Below the pieces are notes generated by a model that was not told the origin of the DNA, made no database searches, and saw only the letters and a program-made list of their open reading frames with translations. The position numbers and the translations under genes were made by a program. 64,000 nt of DNA from contig CAWGKI010000001.1 of the NCBI GenBank assembly GCA_963823095.1, positions 1,116,001 to 1,180,000 of the forward strand. The letters are read 5' to 3'. Position 1 is the stretch's first letter; each line of letters begins with the position of its first letter. The DNA is from CAIVVT01 sp963823095. GTDB taxonomy: Bacteria; Acidobacteriota; Terriglobia; Bryobacterales; Bryobacteraceae. This document shows positions 1 to 8,654 of this stretch, in pieces.

Positions 1-2
1 TG

Positions 3-518
3 GCCATTTCGGGAATACTGCCTAAAGGCTCAGAGGTCACAAACTACGTGATAGGGACTGCCCTTTTCGGAGCGGTCATAGGCTCGCTTATGCTTGCCTT
101 TCGCGGAGGGTTGTACCGCTGGGGCCGCGAGATAGTCCTCCTCATGGATGAGGACGGGATCACCAAGAGGCGGGAGGGATTTCCGGATGAAAGGATTAAC
201 TATACGGAAATCCGATCCCTTCGCGAAGCGCGATGGTGGCTAGTCGTCGTGAGCGTTAAACCCTTCGGGAGTATGACGATTCCCAAGGCGGTTAAGGGGT
301 TCGAGACTATTCGTGCTGAGCTTGCCAAGCATCATCCGCTAGCCGATCCGGCAGAGGCCAAGACCTCTCCTCTAGGGATCACGGTCTCGCTTGTGGCTTA
401 CGGTTTATGTTGGGGGCCCATTGTATTCTTCGTCGTATCGAAGAGCGTGGTGCTGGCTGGAGTTCTCGCGCTGGCGATGCTTTCAGCAGGGTTTCTGATC
501 TACAAGGCGATTCGATAG
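3..518 (+). CDS. Membrane protein of unknown function (5' end outside window)
   Basis: The frame is open from base 3, so the gene probably starts before the window; the first start-like codon inside is GTG at 48. A hydrophobic segment lies at the 5' end, followed by a soluble middle of about 85 residues and two hydrophobic stretches over the last 45 residues. The middle part, with a basic patch followed by alternating beta-like strands, resembles a bacterial PH-like domain, but I see no diagnostic motif. It converges on the CRTAC1 gene. Function is unknown. Confidence 0.55.
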   Translation, partial: AISGILPKGSEVTNYVIGTALFGAVIGSLMLAFRGGLYRWGREIVLLMDEDGITKRREGFPDERINYTEIRSLREARWWLVVVSVKPFGSMTIPKAVKGFETIRAELAKHHPLADPAEAKTSPLGITVSLVAYGLCWGPIVFFVVSKSVVLAGVLALAMLSAGFLIYKAIR

Positions 519-619
519 TCGCGTAGGCTGGGCTTTCAATTCCCCGAATGTCGGCTTTGGGGAGATTACTCCCGAACCGCGCTACCGGTAACCGGTCCTC
601 CACTGCCTGCCAGGCGCGA

Positions 620-2260
620 CTACTTGGATGTAGCCGCGCCGCTGCCCTCGACGATCAGATTCGACTTATCGATGCGCACGTTGCGAATCGTCTCGTTGAC
701 CCCGCTCGGCCACTGCACTTCGAGCGATTGAACCTGCGTGTCCTTGCCGAGGCCGAACGTGAGCGCCAGGTCGCTTTGCGAAGCATAGCTCGAGCCCGAG
801 TGAACGGTCTGCCACTGCGAGTGATTCGGCGACTTCACGCGCACCACGGCTCCGATGCCGTCGCGATTCGATTTGGTGCCCTGCAGCCGAATGCACAACC
901 AGTGATTGCCGCTGGCGTTGCCGTCGTTGCGGAACAGATGCGCCGGGCCGTTGTTCGTGGTGACGATGATGTCGAGTGCTCCGTCGCCATTGTAGTCGGC
1001 GTAGGCCGCGCCGCGCGCTACAATCGGCCGCTTGAATTCGTCGCCCATGCGCGCGCTCATATCCTCAAAGCGTCCATGCCCCTGGTTCCTGAATAGCAGC
1101 GGCGGCTCCTCGTACTTGATGCGGGGCTGGACCCGGCCGATCTCTTCGTCGATGTGTCCGTTGGCGACGAACAGGTCGGGCCAGCCGTCGAGATCGTAGT
1201 CAAAGAAGAAGACGCCAAACGCCAGGCTCAGCAGGGACGCTCGCCCCACCGCCGAGCGCGGGGCTTCGTCTACGAACAGGCCGTGCCCTTCGTTGCGGTA
1301 GAGGCTCACCATCTGGTTCGTGAAGTTGCCGACAATCAGGTCCGCGTGGCCCGAGCCGTCGTAATCTATCGAGTCCACGCCCATCGCGCCGCGCGCCACG
1401 CCATCCTCGCCGAACGCAACGCCGGCCGCCAGGCCCTCCTCGGCGAACGTGCCGTTTTGCAGATTGCGATAGAGCTTATTCGGCTGCGTGTCGTTAGCGA
1501 CGAAGATGTCGGGCCAGCCATCGTTGTTGTAGTCGAGAATCGCCACGCCGAGTGACTTCGAGGTCGGATCGAACACCTTCGCCTTCATGGTCACGTCTTC
1601 GAATTTGCCGTTGCCGAGGTTGTGGAACAGCCGGCTGGCCTGTCCCTTGTACGACTCCGGCGTGCAATAGCTCTTGCTGACCCCATCGAGCGAGCACTTC
1701 AGGTCGCCCTTCGGCGTCCATTGCACGTAGTTGGCGACAAACAGGTCGAGCTTGCCGTCGCGGTCGTAATCGAACCACGCCGCCGACGTGCCGAACGACG
1801 CGTTCTTGATGCCGCTCGAAGCCGTCACATCTTTGAACTTGAAGTTGCCCTCGTTGTGGAACAGCCGGTCGCCTTCCAGCGCGGTGATGTAGATGTCCGG
1901 CTTGCCGTCGTTGTCATAGTCGGCGACGGCGATGCCGATGCCGTACATCTCCACGTCCAGGCCGCTGCCGGCGATCACATTGGTGAACGTGCCGTTGCCG
2001 TTGTTCCTGTACAGACCCGCGAGCGAGCGCCGCCCGCGCGGCGTCCAGTCCTTGCTGTTGACGAGCACGATGTCGGGCAGCCCATCGCCATTCAAGTCGA
2101 TGAAGGCCACGCCCGAGCCCATGGTCTCAGGCAGCCACTTCTTGCCGGCCTTGCCCGCGTTATGGACAAACTGGATGCCGGCCTGCTTTGTGACGTCGGT
2201 GAAGCGCCCCTGTGCGAGCGCGACGAGGCAGGCCAGGCCCGCGAGAACAAGTTTTTTCAT
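620..2260 (-). CDS. CRTAC1 family protein (FG-GAP/VCBS repeats + ASPIC/UnbV domain)
   Basis: The 546-residue protein starts with a signal peptide (MKKLVLAGLACLVALAQG), so it is exported. About seven calcium-binding FG-GAP/VCBS repeats follow, seen as DLNGDGLPD, DYDNDGKPD, DYDRDGKLD, DYNNDGWPD, DYDGSGHAD, DYDLDGWPD and DYNGDGALD, and these should form a beta-propeller. The last 90 residues match the ASPIC/UnbV domain (GIGAVVRVKS, SGSSYASQSD, VQWPSG). Its start overlaps the stop of the upstream cytochrome gene by four bases (ATGA), so the two are translationally coupled. A partner role in extracytoplasmic electron transfer or surface binding is inferred from that pairing. Confidence 0.9.
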   Translation of the reverse strand: MKKLVLAGLACLVALAQGRFTDVTKQAGIQFVHNAGKAGKKWLPETMGSGVAFIDLNGDGLPDIVLVNSKDWTPRGRRSLAGLYRNNGNGTFTNVIAGSGLDVEMYGIGIAVADYDNDGKPDIYITALEGDRLFHNEGNFKFKDVTASSGIKNASFGTSAAWFDYDRDGKLDLFVANYVQWTPKGDLKCSLDGVSKSYCTPESYKGQASRLFHNLGNGKFEDVTMKAKVFDPTSKSLGVAILDYNNDGWPDIFVANDTQPNKLYRNLQNGTFAEEGLAAGVAFGEDGVARGAMGVDSIDYDGSGHADLIVGNFTNQMVSLYRNEGHGLFVDEAPRSAVGRASLLSLAFGVFFFDYDLDGWPDLFVANGHIDEEIGRVQPRIKYEEPPLLFRNQGHGRFEDMSARMGDEFKRPIVARGAAYADYNGDGALDIIVTTNNGPAHLFRNDGNASGNHWLCIRLQGTKSNRDGIGAVVRVKSPNHSQWQTVHSGSSYASQSDLALTFGLGKDTQVQSLEVQWPSGVNETIRNVRIDKSNLIVEGSGAATSK

Positions 2261-5010
2261 TGGAGTTTTACGCTCTCGTGTTCGTGTATCTGCTGGCGCT
2301 CGTTGTTGTCTTCGGGGCTGAGTGCGCGCAGCTTGGCGGTGACGGCTTGCGATGCCTCGTCCGCCTTGAAGCGGCGGAACAGAGTCTCCTCACGCTTCGC
2401 CTTATCGGTATCGCCGAGGCCCCGGTAACAGAGCATCAGGCTGTAGTGCGCCTGCACGTCCTCGGGATCGATGGCGAGAACCTTCTGGAACGCGTCCGCC
2501 GCCGTGGCGAAATCGCGCTTGAGGAAGTTCAGCCGCCCGATCTGGTTCTGCACCACGCGATCGCGCGGATACATCGATGCGGCGCGTCCGAGCGATGCCA
2601 GCGCAGCTTCGTAATCGCCGTCGGCTTTCTCCACCATCGCTTTGAAGAAGTAGATTCGGGCCAAACTCGGATCGATCTTCAGAGCTTTTTCGAGATACGG
2701 CTTGGCGGCATCCATCTCGCCCTCCTGGACCAGCGCGCGAGCGATGTTCAGCCAACCATCCGCATACTCCGGATCGGCTTCCGTAACTCGCGTGAAGGCA
2801 TACTCCGCGCCCTTCAGGTCGCCTTGCAGCAGCAGGCCGATGCCCCAGTCGTTCCAGCGTTCGCGATCCGCCCTGCGCACCACCGGCTTCCAATCCGAAG
2901 GAGCTCTTCGAATCCCTAACTCTAGTTTCGCCGTAGATTGCGCCAGCGTCGTGATCGGCAGATCGGGGATGCGGCCCTTGATCTTGCCGGAGACGTTCGC
3001 GGGGATGTTCGACGGCGAGAAGTCATACTCGCGGCTGTCGAAATGCACGCTCACCAGTCTCGGATCCTGGTTAGGCTTCGGTTGGCCGGCATAGCTGAAA
3101 TGGCTATAATACCAGGTGAACTTGCGGTAATTCAGCTTCGCGGTGAGAGTGATGGGGCCCTTGGCGTCCTGCGGAATCTTCACACGGTAATGAGCGACGT
3201 CCGCGGCGCCCGGCGGAATTTGCCTTACATAAAGCAAGCTGCGCGTCTGCCAGCCATTGCGTTTGTCGATCGGATTTCCGTCGCCGTCAAGTTGGAACGA
3301 CTTGTAGAAGTGCGCGCCCTTCTCTACCGCGCCCTTGCCGTTGTCGTCCACCTTGCCGCTCCAGAAAATCCGCTTGCCCGTGGCGTCGCGGCCTTCGAGT
3401 TCCAACCAGACATCGAAGCCGTCCACCGTGCCACCAGGGAAGAAGTGGCCGATCTTCTTCGTGCGCACGACGACGTCGACGCGGGCCGTCGAGCCGGGCT
3501 TAAAGCGCGAACCCGCCTGATCCAGCGGCGCGGCGACTTTGCTCACCTCGCGCAGGAAGAACTGCTGCGCGGTCTCGGCCTCTTCGCCGACCGCGATGGA
3601 GGTCATGGCCTGCTGTGCGTGGTCGGCAGCCGCGCGGCGCTGCATCTGAACGCCCGGCGCTTCTTCGGCCGGCGTGGCTGCGAAAATGTCTACGGTGATG
3701 AAGCCCGATTTGAGGAATCCCTGAACCGCCTTCAACTGGGTCTCGTCCTGATTTGCCGTTGGCAAGGCCGTGTTGGCAGCGGCAAAACGATGGTTGTGAA
3801 CCATGCCGTCGCGCGCCGCGGGGTCATTGGCGGGAACGAGCGGCATATGGCAACCGCCGCACGTCAATGGCTTCTCCGGGTAGTAGAACGAGCGTGCGCC
3901 CTGGCCGGAGACGCCCGAAGCCTGCCAGGCGTCGTAGTCGTTAAAGCCGCGGATCCATCGATAGTTGTTGACCGGCACATCGAAATGGACCTTGTGACAG
4001 GCCGAGCAGAACTCCGCCGAATTGCGCATGAAGGGTTTCAAGAAGGTCCGGCGGTGGGCCTCGGGAGCTTTCTCCGTCACGAAATTATGGACCCAGCGGA
4101 CGACCGGATTATCGCTCGTCGCCAGCTCATGCATCTCGGGATATTCGAGCGTGAAGCCCCCGTTGCCCATGGAACCGTGTACTTCACTGATGGAATGGCA
4201 TGAGATGCAACCGAGTCCCGCCTGCGCCTCGGGAGTGTCGATCTGCTCGCGGGCCGGACGCTCGAACTTGCCGCTGAAGAGCATCGCGTGGTCGTGGCAA
4301 CCGGCGCACCACTTCGACCCCTGCGTGCCGCTGACGTCCTGCATGTACTCGACGGCCTTCCGATAGAACTGGTTATTGAACGAAGCGAAGTGGTGGGCCG
4401 AGGAATTCCACTGGTCGTAGATCTCCTTGTGGCATTCTCCGCAGCGCTTCGATTCCATGAAGAATTTGGACGGGATGGTCTTGCCCGTATTGGTCTGTGC
4501 CGAGGAAGGCCAGAACGGCGACTCCGCACCCGCCCCCTCCTCCTGCATCGAAGTCGGCACTACAGTGGGATTTCGAACCGTCGCGCTCGCCCAGGGATAG
4601 GCGCGATGGTAGCCCGCGGATGCGGTGAACACGAGGGTTGCGAAGGTTCCGATTGCCCAGAATTGCCTGGAGCGGAGTGCCAGGGCGAGCAGAAACGCGC
4701 CCAAGAACCCGGAGACGATGTGCGCCACAAGAGCCGCGTGATTGGCGGTTATCGCGCCTTTCCACAGCAGGAATCCGCCCAGAATCGCGCTGGCCAGCAG
4801 CACCGGCGCGGCCCAACTCATGCGCCTGCGAATCTCGGCCGAGCTCATCATCAGCCACACGAAGACAACCGTCAGCCCCACGCCTAACGCGAAGTGAACC
4901 AAGATATTAGAGATGTAGAAAATGGATGCCTGGGCCGTGGACCACAAGTACAGACTGTTGACCAGCAGAACTGCGAACGCGGCCGCGGCGAACTTCCCAG
5001 TTCGATTCAT
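2257..5010 (-). CDS. Membrane-anchored pentaheme c-type cytochrome with C-terminal TPR
   Basis: The 917-residue protein has four or five hydrophobic helices within residues 8-135. Five CxxCH haem sites follow at about residues 190, 235, 268, 335 and 384 (CGECH, CAGCH, CISCH, CSACH, CGGCH), with the spacing of cytochrome c554-like multihaem domains. The middle (about 430-690) is beta-rich, and residues 730-890 are TPR repeats. A purine-rich ribosome site (GAGAGAGGAAG) precedes the ATG. It lies first in an operon with the CRTAC1 gene. An electron-transfer role at the membrane is likely; the electron donor and acceptor cannot be told from sequence. Confidence 0.85.
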   Translation of the reverse strand: MNRTGKFAAAAFAVLLVNSLYLWSTAQASIFYISNILVHFALGVGLTVVFVWLMMSSAEIRRRMSWAAPVLLASAILGGFLLWKGAITANHAALVAHIVSGFLGAFLLALALRSRQFWAIGTFATLVFTASAGYHRAYPWASATVRNPTVVPTSMQEEGAGAESPFWPSSAQTNTGKTIPSKFFMESKRCGECHKEIYDQWNSSAHHFASFNNQFYRKAVEYMQDVSGTQGSKWCAGCHDHAMLFSGKFERPAREQIDTPEAQAGLGCISCHSISEVHGSMGNGGFTLEYPEMHELATSDNPVVRWVHNFVTEKAPEAHRRTFLKPFMRNSAEFCSACHKVHFDVPVNNYRWIRGFNDYDAWQASGVSGQGARSFYYPEKPLTCGGCHMPLVPANDPAARDGMVHNHRFAAANTALPTANQDETQLKAVQGFLKSGFITVDIFAATPAEEAPGVQMQRRAAADHAQQAMTSIAVGEEAETAQQFFLREVSKVAAPLDQAGSRFKPGSTARVDVVVRTKKIGHFFPGGTVDGFDVWLELEGRDATGKRIFWSGKVDDNGKGAVEKGAHFYKSFQLDGDGNPIDKRNGWQTRSLLYVRQIPPGAADVAHYRVKIPQDAKGPITLTAKLNYRKFTWYYSHFSYAGQPKPNQDPRLVSVHFDSREYDFSPSNIPANVSGKIKGRIPDLPITTLAQSTAKLELGIRRAPSDWKPVVRRADRERWNDWGIGLLLQGDLKGAEYAFTRVTEADPEYADGWLNIARALVQEGEMDAAKPYLEKALKIDPSLARIYFFKAMVEKADGDYEAALASLGRAASMYPRDRVVQNQIGRLNFLKRDFATAADAFQKVLAIDPEDVQAHYSLMLCYRGLGDTDKAKREETLFRRFKADEASQAVTAKLRALSPEDNNERQQIHEHESVKLQ

Positions 5011-5348
5011 CGCGCACTTCCTCTCTCGCCAATCGTCCTGACACCGACCCGTTCGAGCTTATGCCGAATCGCCCGCAACCTGCACACGAAACCACTGACG
5101 CCTCCACCGATTTCCATCAGTGCCAGGGCGCGCAGGTTGCGAGAAACGGCGCAGATGCGCAGGAGACAAAATGGTCCCAGCGCCGAGCCAGCCCCTCTGG
5201 CCTCATTTGTGGATGTTGTGCCACATCGGCGGTGTTGATTTCAATAATCAAAACATATTAGTACGGTTTGCACGGCTCCCGGCGCCTCTGAGAATCGTGC
5301 GCACGAGAAGCGTTTGAATTCGCGCGTGCCCTAAAATGGGAAGTTCGC
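5011..5348. promoter_or_regulatory. Intergenic region between divergent cytochrome and methyltransferase genes
   Basis: This 338-base stretch separates two divergent genes and must hold the promoters of both. I see no convincing coding frame, hairpin or repeat in it. An AT-richer patch lies around 5235-5265 (aataatcaaaacatatta), which would suit a promoter for the rightward gene, but I could not fix -35 and -10 boxes. Confidence 0.4.
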
Positions 5349-6143
5349 ATGCAGTCTTATACACGGGTGGCTTCGCGCCTCAGCGAAGAAGATGTCCGGC
5401 GCGGCGTGGAAGAGTTGTCGCCATGGTTCTATTCGTTCGATCTGGGCGACGGACTGCGCACTGCATCGGCCGTGCCGCCGGAGGTCGAGGGCATCTTCGG
5501 CACGCGCCAGGAGATGATGGAGCGCGTCGTCCGCGAGCATTTTGGCGAGCGCCTGAGCGAGGTGGATTGCCTGGACATCGGATGCCACGAGGGCTTCTAC
5601 TCGCTGGCTTTGGCACGGATGGGCACACGCCGGGTGATCGGCCTGGAGCCGCGCGAGGAGAGCCGGCGCCGTGCCGAGTTCATTCTCGCCGCCACAGGTG
5701 TTTCGAATCTCGAGTTCCGTTCGGGACAGGTGGAGACGCTCGCGGCCGAGCAGACGGTTTACCCTCTGACGCTCTTCCTGGGCGTGTTGTACCACGTGAT
5801 GGATCCGATGCTCTGTCTGCGCAACGTCAGCGCGGTCACGGGCGAACTTTGCGTCCTGGAAACCCAGGTGGTCGACGAGGTGGAAGGCGTCACGGAGTGG
5901 GGCGCGCGCGCATGGACGCGGCCTTATCAGGGCATTCTGGCCCTGATCGACGAGAGTGGCGAGTATAAGGACGGCAATCGCGAAACGGGCATCGCGCCCT
6001 TGGTGAGTTGTCCCTCGCCCCGCGCTCTGGAAGCGATGCTGCGCCATGCCGGCTTCCGCAAGATTGAGTTCGTACGCCCGCCAGAGGGAGCCTACGAGCA
6101 GCATGCGCGCGGGAAGCGCGTCGTCGTGGCGGCGTGGAAGTAA
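5349..6143 (+). CDS. Class I SAM-dependent methyltransferase (DUF1698/CmoB-like)
   Basis: The protein has 264 residues and a Rossmann motif I (CLDIGCHEGFYSLAL, about residues 76-90) followed by an acidic strand end (GLEPRE) that would bind SAM. The stretch LFLGVLYHVMDP is typical of the CmoB/DUF1698 branch, which includes tRNA and small-molecule methyltransferases. The next gene is a second methyltransferase only a few bases downstream, then an ABC export ATPase. Modification of a surface glycan is therefore a reasonable guess, but the substrate is unknown. Confidence 0.8.
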   Translation: MQSYTRVASRLSEEDVRRGVEELSPWFYSFDLGDGLRTASAVPPEVEGIFGTRQEMMERVVREHFGERLSEVDCLDIGCHEGFYSLALARMGTRRVIGLEPREESRRRAEFILAATGVSNLEFRSGQVETLAAEQTVYPLTLFLGVLYHVMDPMLCLRNVSAVTGELCVLETQVVDEVEGVTEWGARAWTRPYQGILALIDESGEYKDGNRETGIAPLVSCPSPRALEAMLRHAGFRKIEFVRPPEGAYEQHARGKRVVVAAWK

Positions 6144-6148
6144 CCGGC

Positions 6149-7015
6149 ATGGAAGCGATCCTCATGCACAACGAGTTTGAGACCGCGTACCACGATCGGA
6201 GAGAAGCCTTCCTGCGGCGCGTCGAAGCCGAGGGGTTGCCCGCGGAGTTGCAGCGCTACTACTGGTACCACGCGGTCGATTTGGGCGATGGCTTAGTGAC
6301 GCCGGGCATCTTCGACTACAGGGCGGAATGGGCGCAGTTCGGTCTGCCGGAATCGTTCGCCGGAGAGAGCGTGTTGGACGCGGGCCCGGCCACCGGCTTC
6401 TTTACGTTCGAATGCGCACGCAGAGGGGCGCGCGTCAGTTGCATCGAACTCCCTTCGCTGCGCGGCCTCGACCGTTTCCCGGGACAGAATGTCGCCCAGT
6501 CGTTGCTCAAAATCGAACGCATGATGTTCGCGGGCGACGCTACGGGGACGCATTCCGAGGAAGAGTTGTACCGGCTCCTGCTCGAAGGCCCATACCGGTT
6601 CTGCGAACAACGGCTCGGTGTCCGGACCAATCGGCGTTATCTGAACGTCTACGACGTTTCGCCCGAAGCGCTCGGCTGCGGCGAGGGGTTCGATTGGGTA
6701 CTCGCGGGCGACATCCTGGTGCACACGCTTTATCCGCTGAAGGCTCTGGCGGCGCTCGCTTCGGTTTGCCGCGGCACGCTGGCGATTGTCGAACGGATCC
6801 CCGGTACATCAGAGGATGTTCCCGCGATGCTCTATACAGGCGGCGCGGTGCCGGCAGAGGATGAAGTGAACTGGTGGATGCCCAACCGATCCTGCCTGGA
6901 GCAGTTGCTGCTCAAGCTCGGATTCCGCGAGGTGCGGGAAATGGGACGTCACACGGCAATCGTGCAATCCTCCGGATTCGCGGTCGAGCGGACGGTGCTG
7001 CATGCCGTCCGGTGA
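6149..7015 (+). CDS. Class I SAM-dependent methyltransferase
   Basis: The frame is open back to a GTG at 6134, but ATG 6149 lies just past the upstream stop (6143) and gives a normal N-terminus (MEAILMHNEF). Motif I is SVLDAGPATGFFTFEC, and the acidic residue after strand 2 is CIELPS. The LGDGLVTPG segment near residue 50 resembles the LGDGLRTAS segment at the same place in the preceding methyltransferase, so the two are probably distant paralogues working on related substrates. The substrate cannot be assigned. Confidence 0.8.
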   Translation: MEAILMHNEFETAYHDRREAFLRRVEAEGLPAELQRYYWYHAVDLGDGLVTPGIFDYRAEWAQFGLPESFAGESVLDAGPATGFFTFECARRGARVSCIELPSLRGLDRFPGQNVAQSLLKIERMMFAGDATGTHSEEELYRLLLEGPYRFCEQRLGVRTNRRYLNVYDVSPEALGCGEGFDWVLAGDILVHTLYPLKALAALASVCRGTLAIVERIPGTSEDVPAMLYTGGAVPAEDEVNWWMPNRSCLEQLLLKLGFREVREMGRHTAIVQSSGFAVERTVLHAVR

Positions 7016-7105
7016 AGTGCGGTGGCGTCAATACTTCAACATTCCCTCGCGCCAATACCGCGCTGGCATTCCTGCACGCCCCATCGCCGCCGAGGGGCAA
7101 TCGGA

Positions 7106-7187
7106 GCCGATCTGGAGATCGGCGTTCCCAGGGAGGACCTACGAAATAATGCAACCGCTCCCTCACGGTCGCGGCTCCGTTTCGGGG
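7106..7187. repeat. Interspersed palindrome T1 (GCCGATCTGGAGATCGGC) plus unit U1
   Basis: A near-perfect palindrome with 8-base arms and a two-base loop is followed by GTTCCCAGG (7106-7134). About 17 bases later comes unit U1 (7151-7187, core CACGGTCGCGGCTCCGTTTC). The same T + U pair occurs inverted/rearranged at 62511-62642. The block ends just upstream of the ribosome site of the Wzt-like gene. Confidence 0.75.
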
Positions 7188-7203
7188 AGGAAAGGGCTGA
7201 CCG

Positions 7204-8520
7204 ATGAAGGTTGAGCCCGGCGGCGTGAATAGCGGCGACATTCTGCTTCGCGTTCGGGGCGCGTCCAAAGCCTATCCCATCGAAGATAAAGCCTCGGCGC
7301 GTCTGCGCGCGCTGCTGCCCAAGGTGCTGCAGGGAGAGCCGGAGCTGTTCTGGGCCCTGCGCGATGTCTCTTTCGAGCTGAAGCGCGGCGAGTCGCTAGG
7401 CATCGTCGGACCGAACGGATCGGGCAAGAGTACGTTGCTGCAAGTCGCCGCGGGGATCTTGAGACCCACGCGGGGCACCGTGGAGATGAACGGCCGCCTG
7501 GCCGGGCTGCTCGAACTCGGCTCTGGCTTCAATCCTGAGTTCACAGGCCGCCAGAACGTGGAGTTGTCCACGTCGCTGCACGGTCTCAGCAAGAAGGAAA
7601 CGGAGGCGCGCTTCGACGAGATCGCCTCCTTCGCCGACATCGGCGACTTCCTCGACCAGCCGGTGAAGACCTATTCCAGCGGCATGCTGATGCGGCTCGC
7701 ATTCTCGGTCTCCATTCACGTCGATGCCGACATCCTGCTGGTGGACGAAGCCCTCGCGGTGGGAGACATCGCATTCCGGCAGCGCTGCATGCGGCGGGTC
7801 CACCAGATGCGCGAGAACGGCCTGAGCATTTTGTTCGTGTCGCACTCGGCCGAGGACGTCAAGGCAATCTGCGATCGCTGCATGTGGCTGGAATCGGGCG
7901 CGATGAAGACCCTGGGCGAGACTGATCGCGTGGTGGGAGAGTACTTGGCCAGCATGGCCGTGCGGGACGCGGAATCGCTCGCCGGCGAGTGGGAAAACCA
8001 GCCTGATCGCCCGCCTTTCGTCGCGCCCGAACTCGCTCCGCCGTTGAATTTCTCCGGCCACCGTTTCGGCGACCAGCGGGCCGAGGTCAGCGGCGCGGCG
8101 TTTCTGACTCCCGATGGAATTGTTGGCCCTGCCTCGGGCGAGACTGTCTTCAGAGCAGGAGACAGTGCCGTGGTCCGATTCAGTTTTCGCGTGAAGCAGC
8201 CGCTGCCGTTGCCCATAGGAGGCTTCTTGGTGCGCGACCGGCAGGGGCTCAGCCTGTTCAGCACGAACACCACGCGGGAAGGGTACCTGCTGCCGCCGCT
8301 GATCGCCGGAGATCACCTGACGGTCGAATTCCAATGGACGATGCCGCGTCTGGCGCCCGGCACATACGGCGTGACGCTGGCGGTGTGCGACGGCACGCTT
8401 GAGAAGTTCGTGGTGTGCGACTACGCCGAGGACGCCCTCTCCTTCACCGTGCCTCCAGGCAACGAACCGGAGTTCGGGTGGCTCGGCCTGGACTGCCAGG
8501 TCACGGTCAGGACCTCGTAG
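7204..8520 (+). CDS. ABC transporter ATP-binding protein, Wzt-like (polysaccharide export)
   Basis: The 438-residue protein has a Walker A site (GPNGSGKST, about residues 69-77), an ABC signature region (YSSGMLMRLAF) and Walker B (ILLVDEALAVGD). About 170 extra C-terminal residues form a beta-rich domain like the carbohydrate-binding domain of Wzt O-antigen exporters. ATG 7204 is preceded by GGAGGAAAGG at good spacing. The membrane permease (Wzm) is not adjacent, so it must lie elsewhere. The two methyltransferases upstream fit end-modification of an exported polysaccharide, as in O-antigen systems with methylated termini. Confidence 0.88.
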   Translation: MKVEPGGVNSGDILLRVRGASKAYPIEDKASARLRALLPKVLQGEPELFWALRDVSFELKRGESLGIVGPNGSGKSTLLQVAAGILRPTRGTVEMNGRLAGLLELGSGFNPEFTGRQNVELSTSLHGLSKKETEARFDEIASFADIGDFLDQPVKTYSSGMLMRLAFSVSIHVDADILLVDEALAVGDIAFRQRCMRRVHQMRENGLSILFVSHSAEDVKAICDRCMWLESGAMKTLGETDRVVGEYLASMAVRDAESLAGEWENQPDRPPFVAPELAPPLNFSGHRFGDQRAEVSGAAFLTPDGIVGPASGETVFRAGDSAVVRFSFRVKQPLPLPIGGFLVRDRQGLSLFSTNTTREGYLLPPLIAGDHLTVEFQWTMPRLAPGTYGVTLAVCDGTLEKFVVCDYAEDALSFTVPPGNEPEFGWLGLDCQVTVRTS

Positions 8521-8534
8521 CGCCAAAAGTCCAG

Positions 8535-8635
8535 TGTGGGGCGGCGCTCCAGCGCCGCGCGGGCCCTCCAGGGCCCGCAAATCGTTCCGGAGCGGGGTCT
8601 GGAGACCCCACGCGGCGCAGGAGCGCCGCCCCACA
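8535..8635. repeat. ~100-bp palindromic element R1 with 16-bp terminal inverted repeats
   Basis: The 101-base element begins TGTGGGGCGGCGCTCC and ends with its exact reverse complement. Inside are two more hairpins (GGGCCCTCCAGGGCCC and GGGGTCTGGAGACCCC). Its reverse complement matches element R2 at 56797-56897 almost throughout. It lies between the 3' ends of two convergent genes, where it may also act as a two-way terminator. Confidence 0.9.
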
Positions 8636-8654
8636 GCGTCTCACAATATACCTG

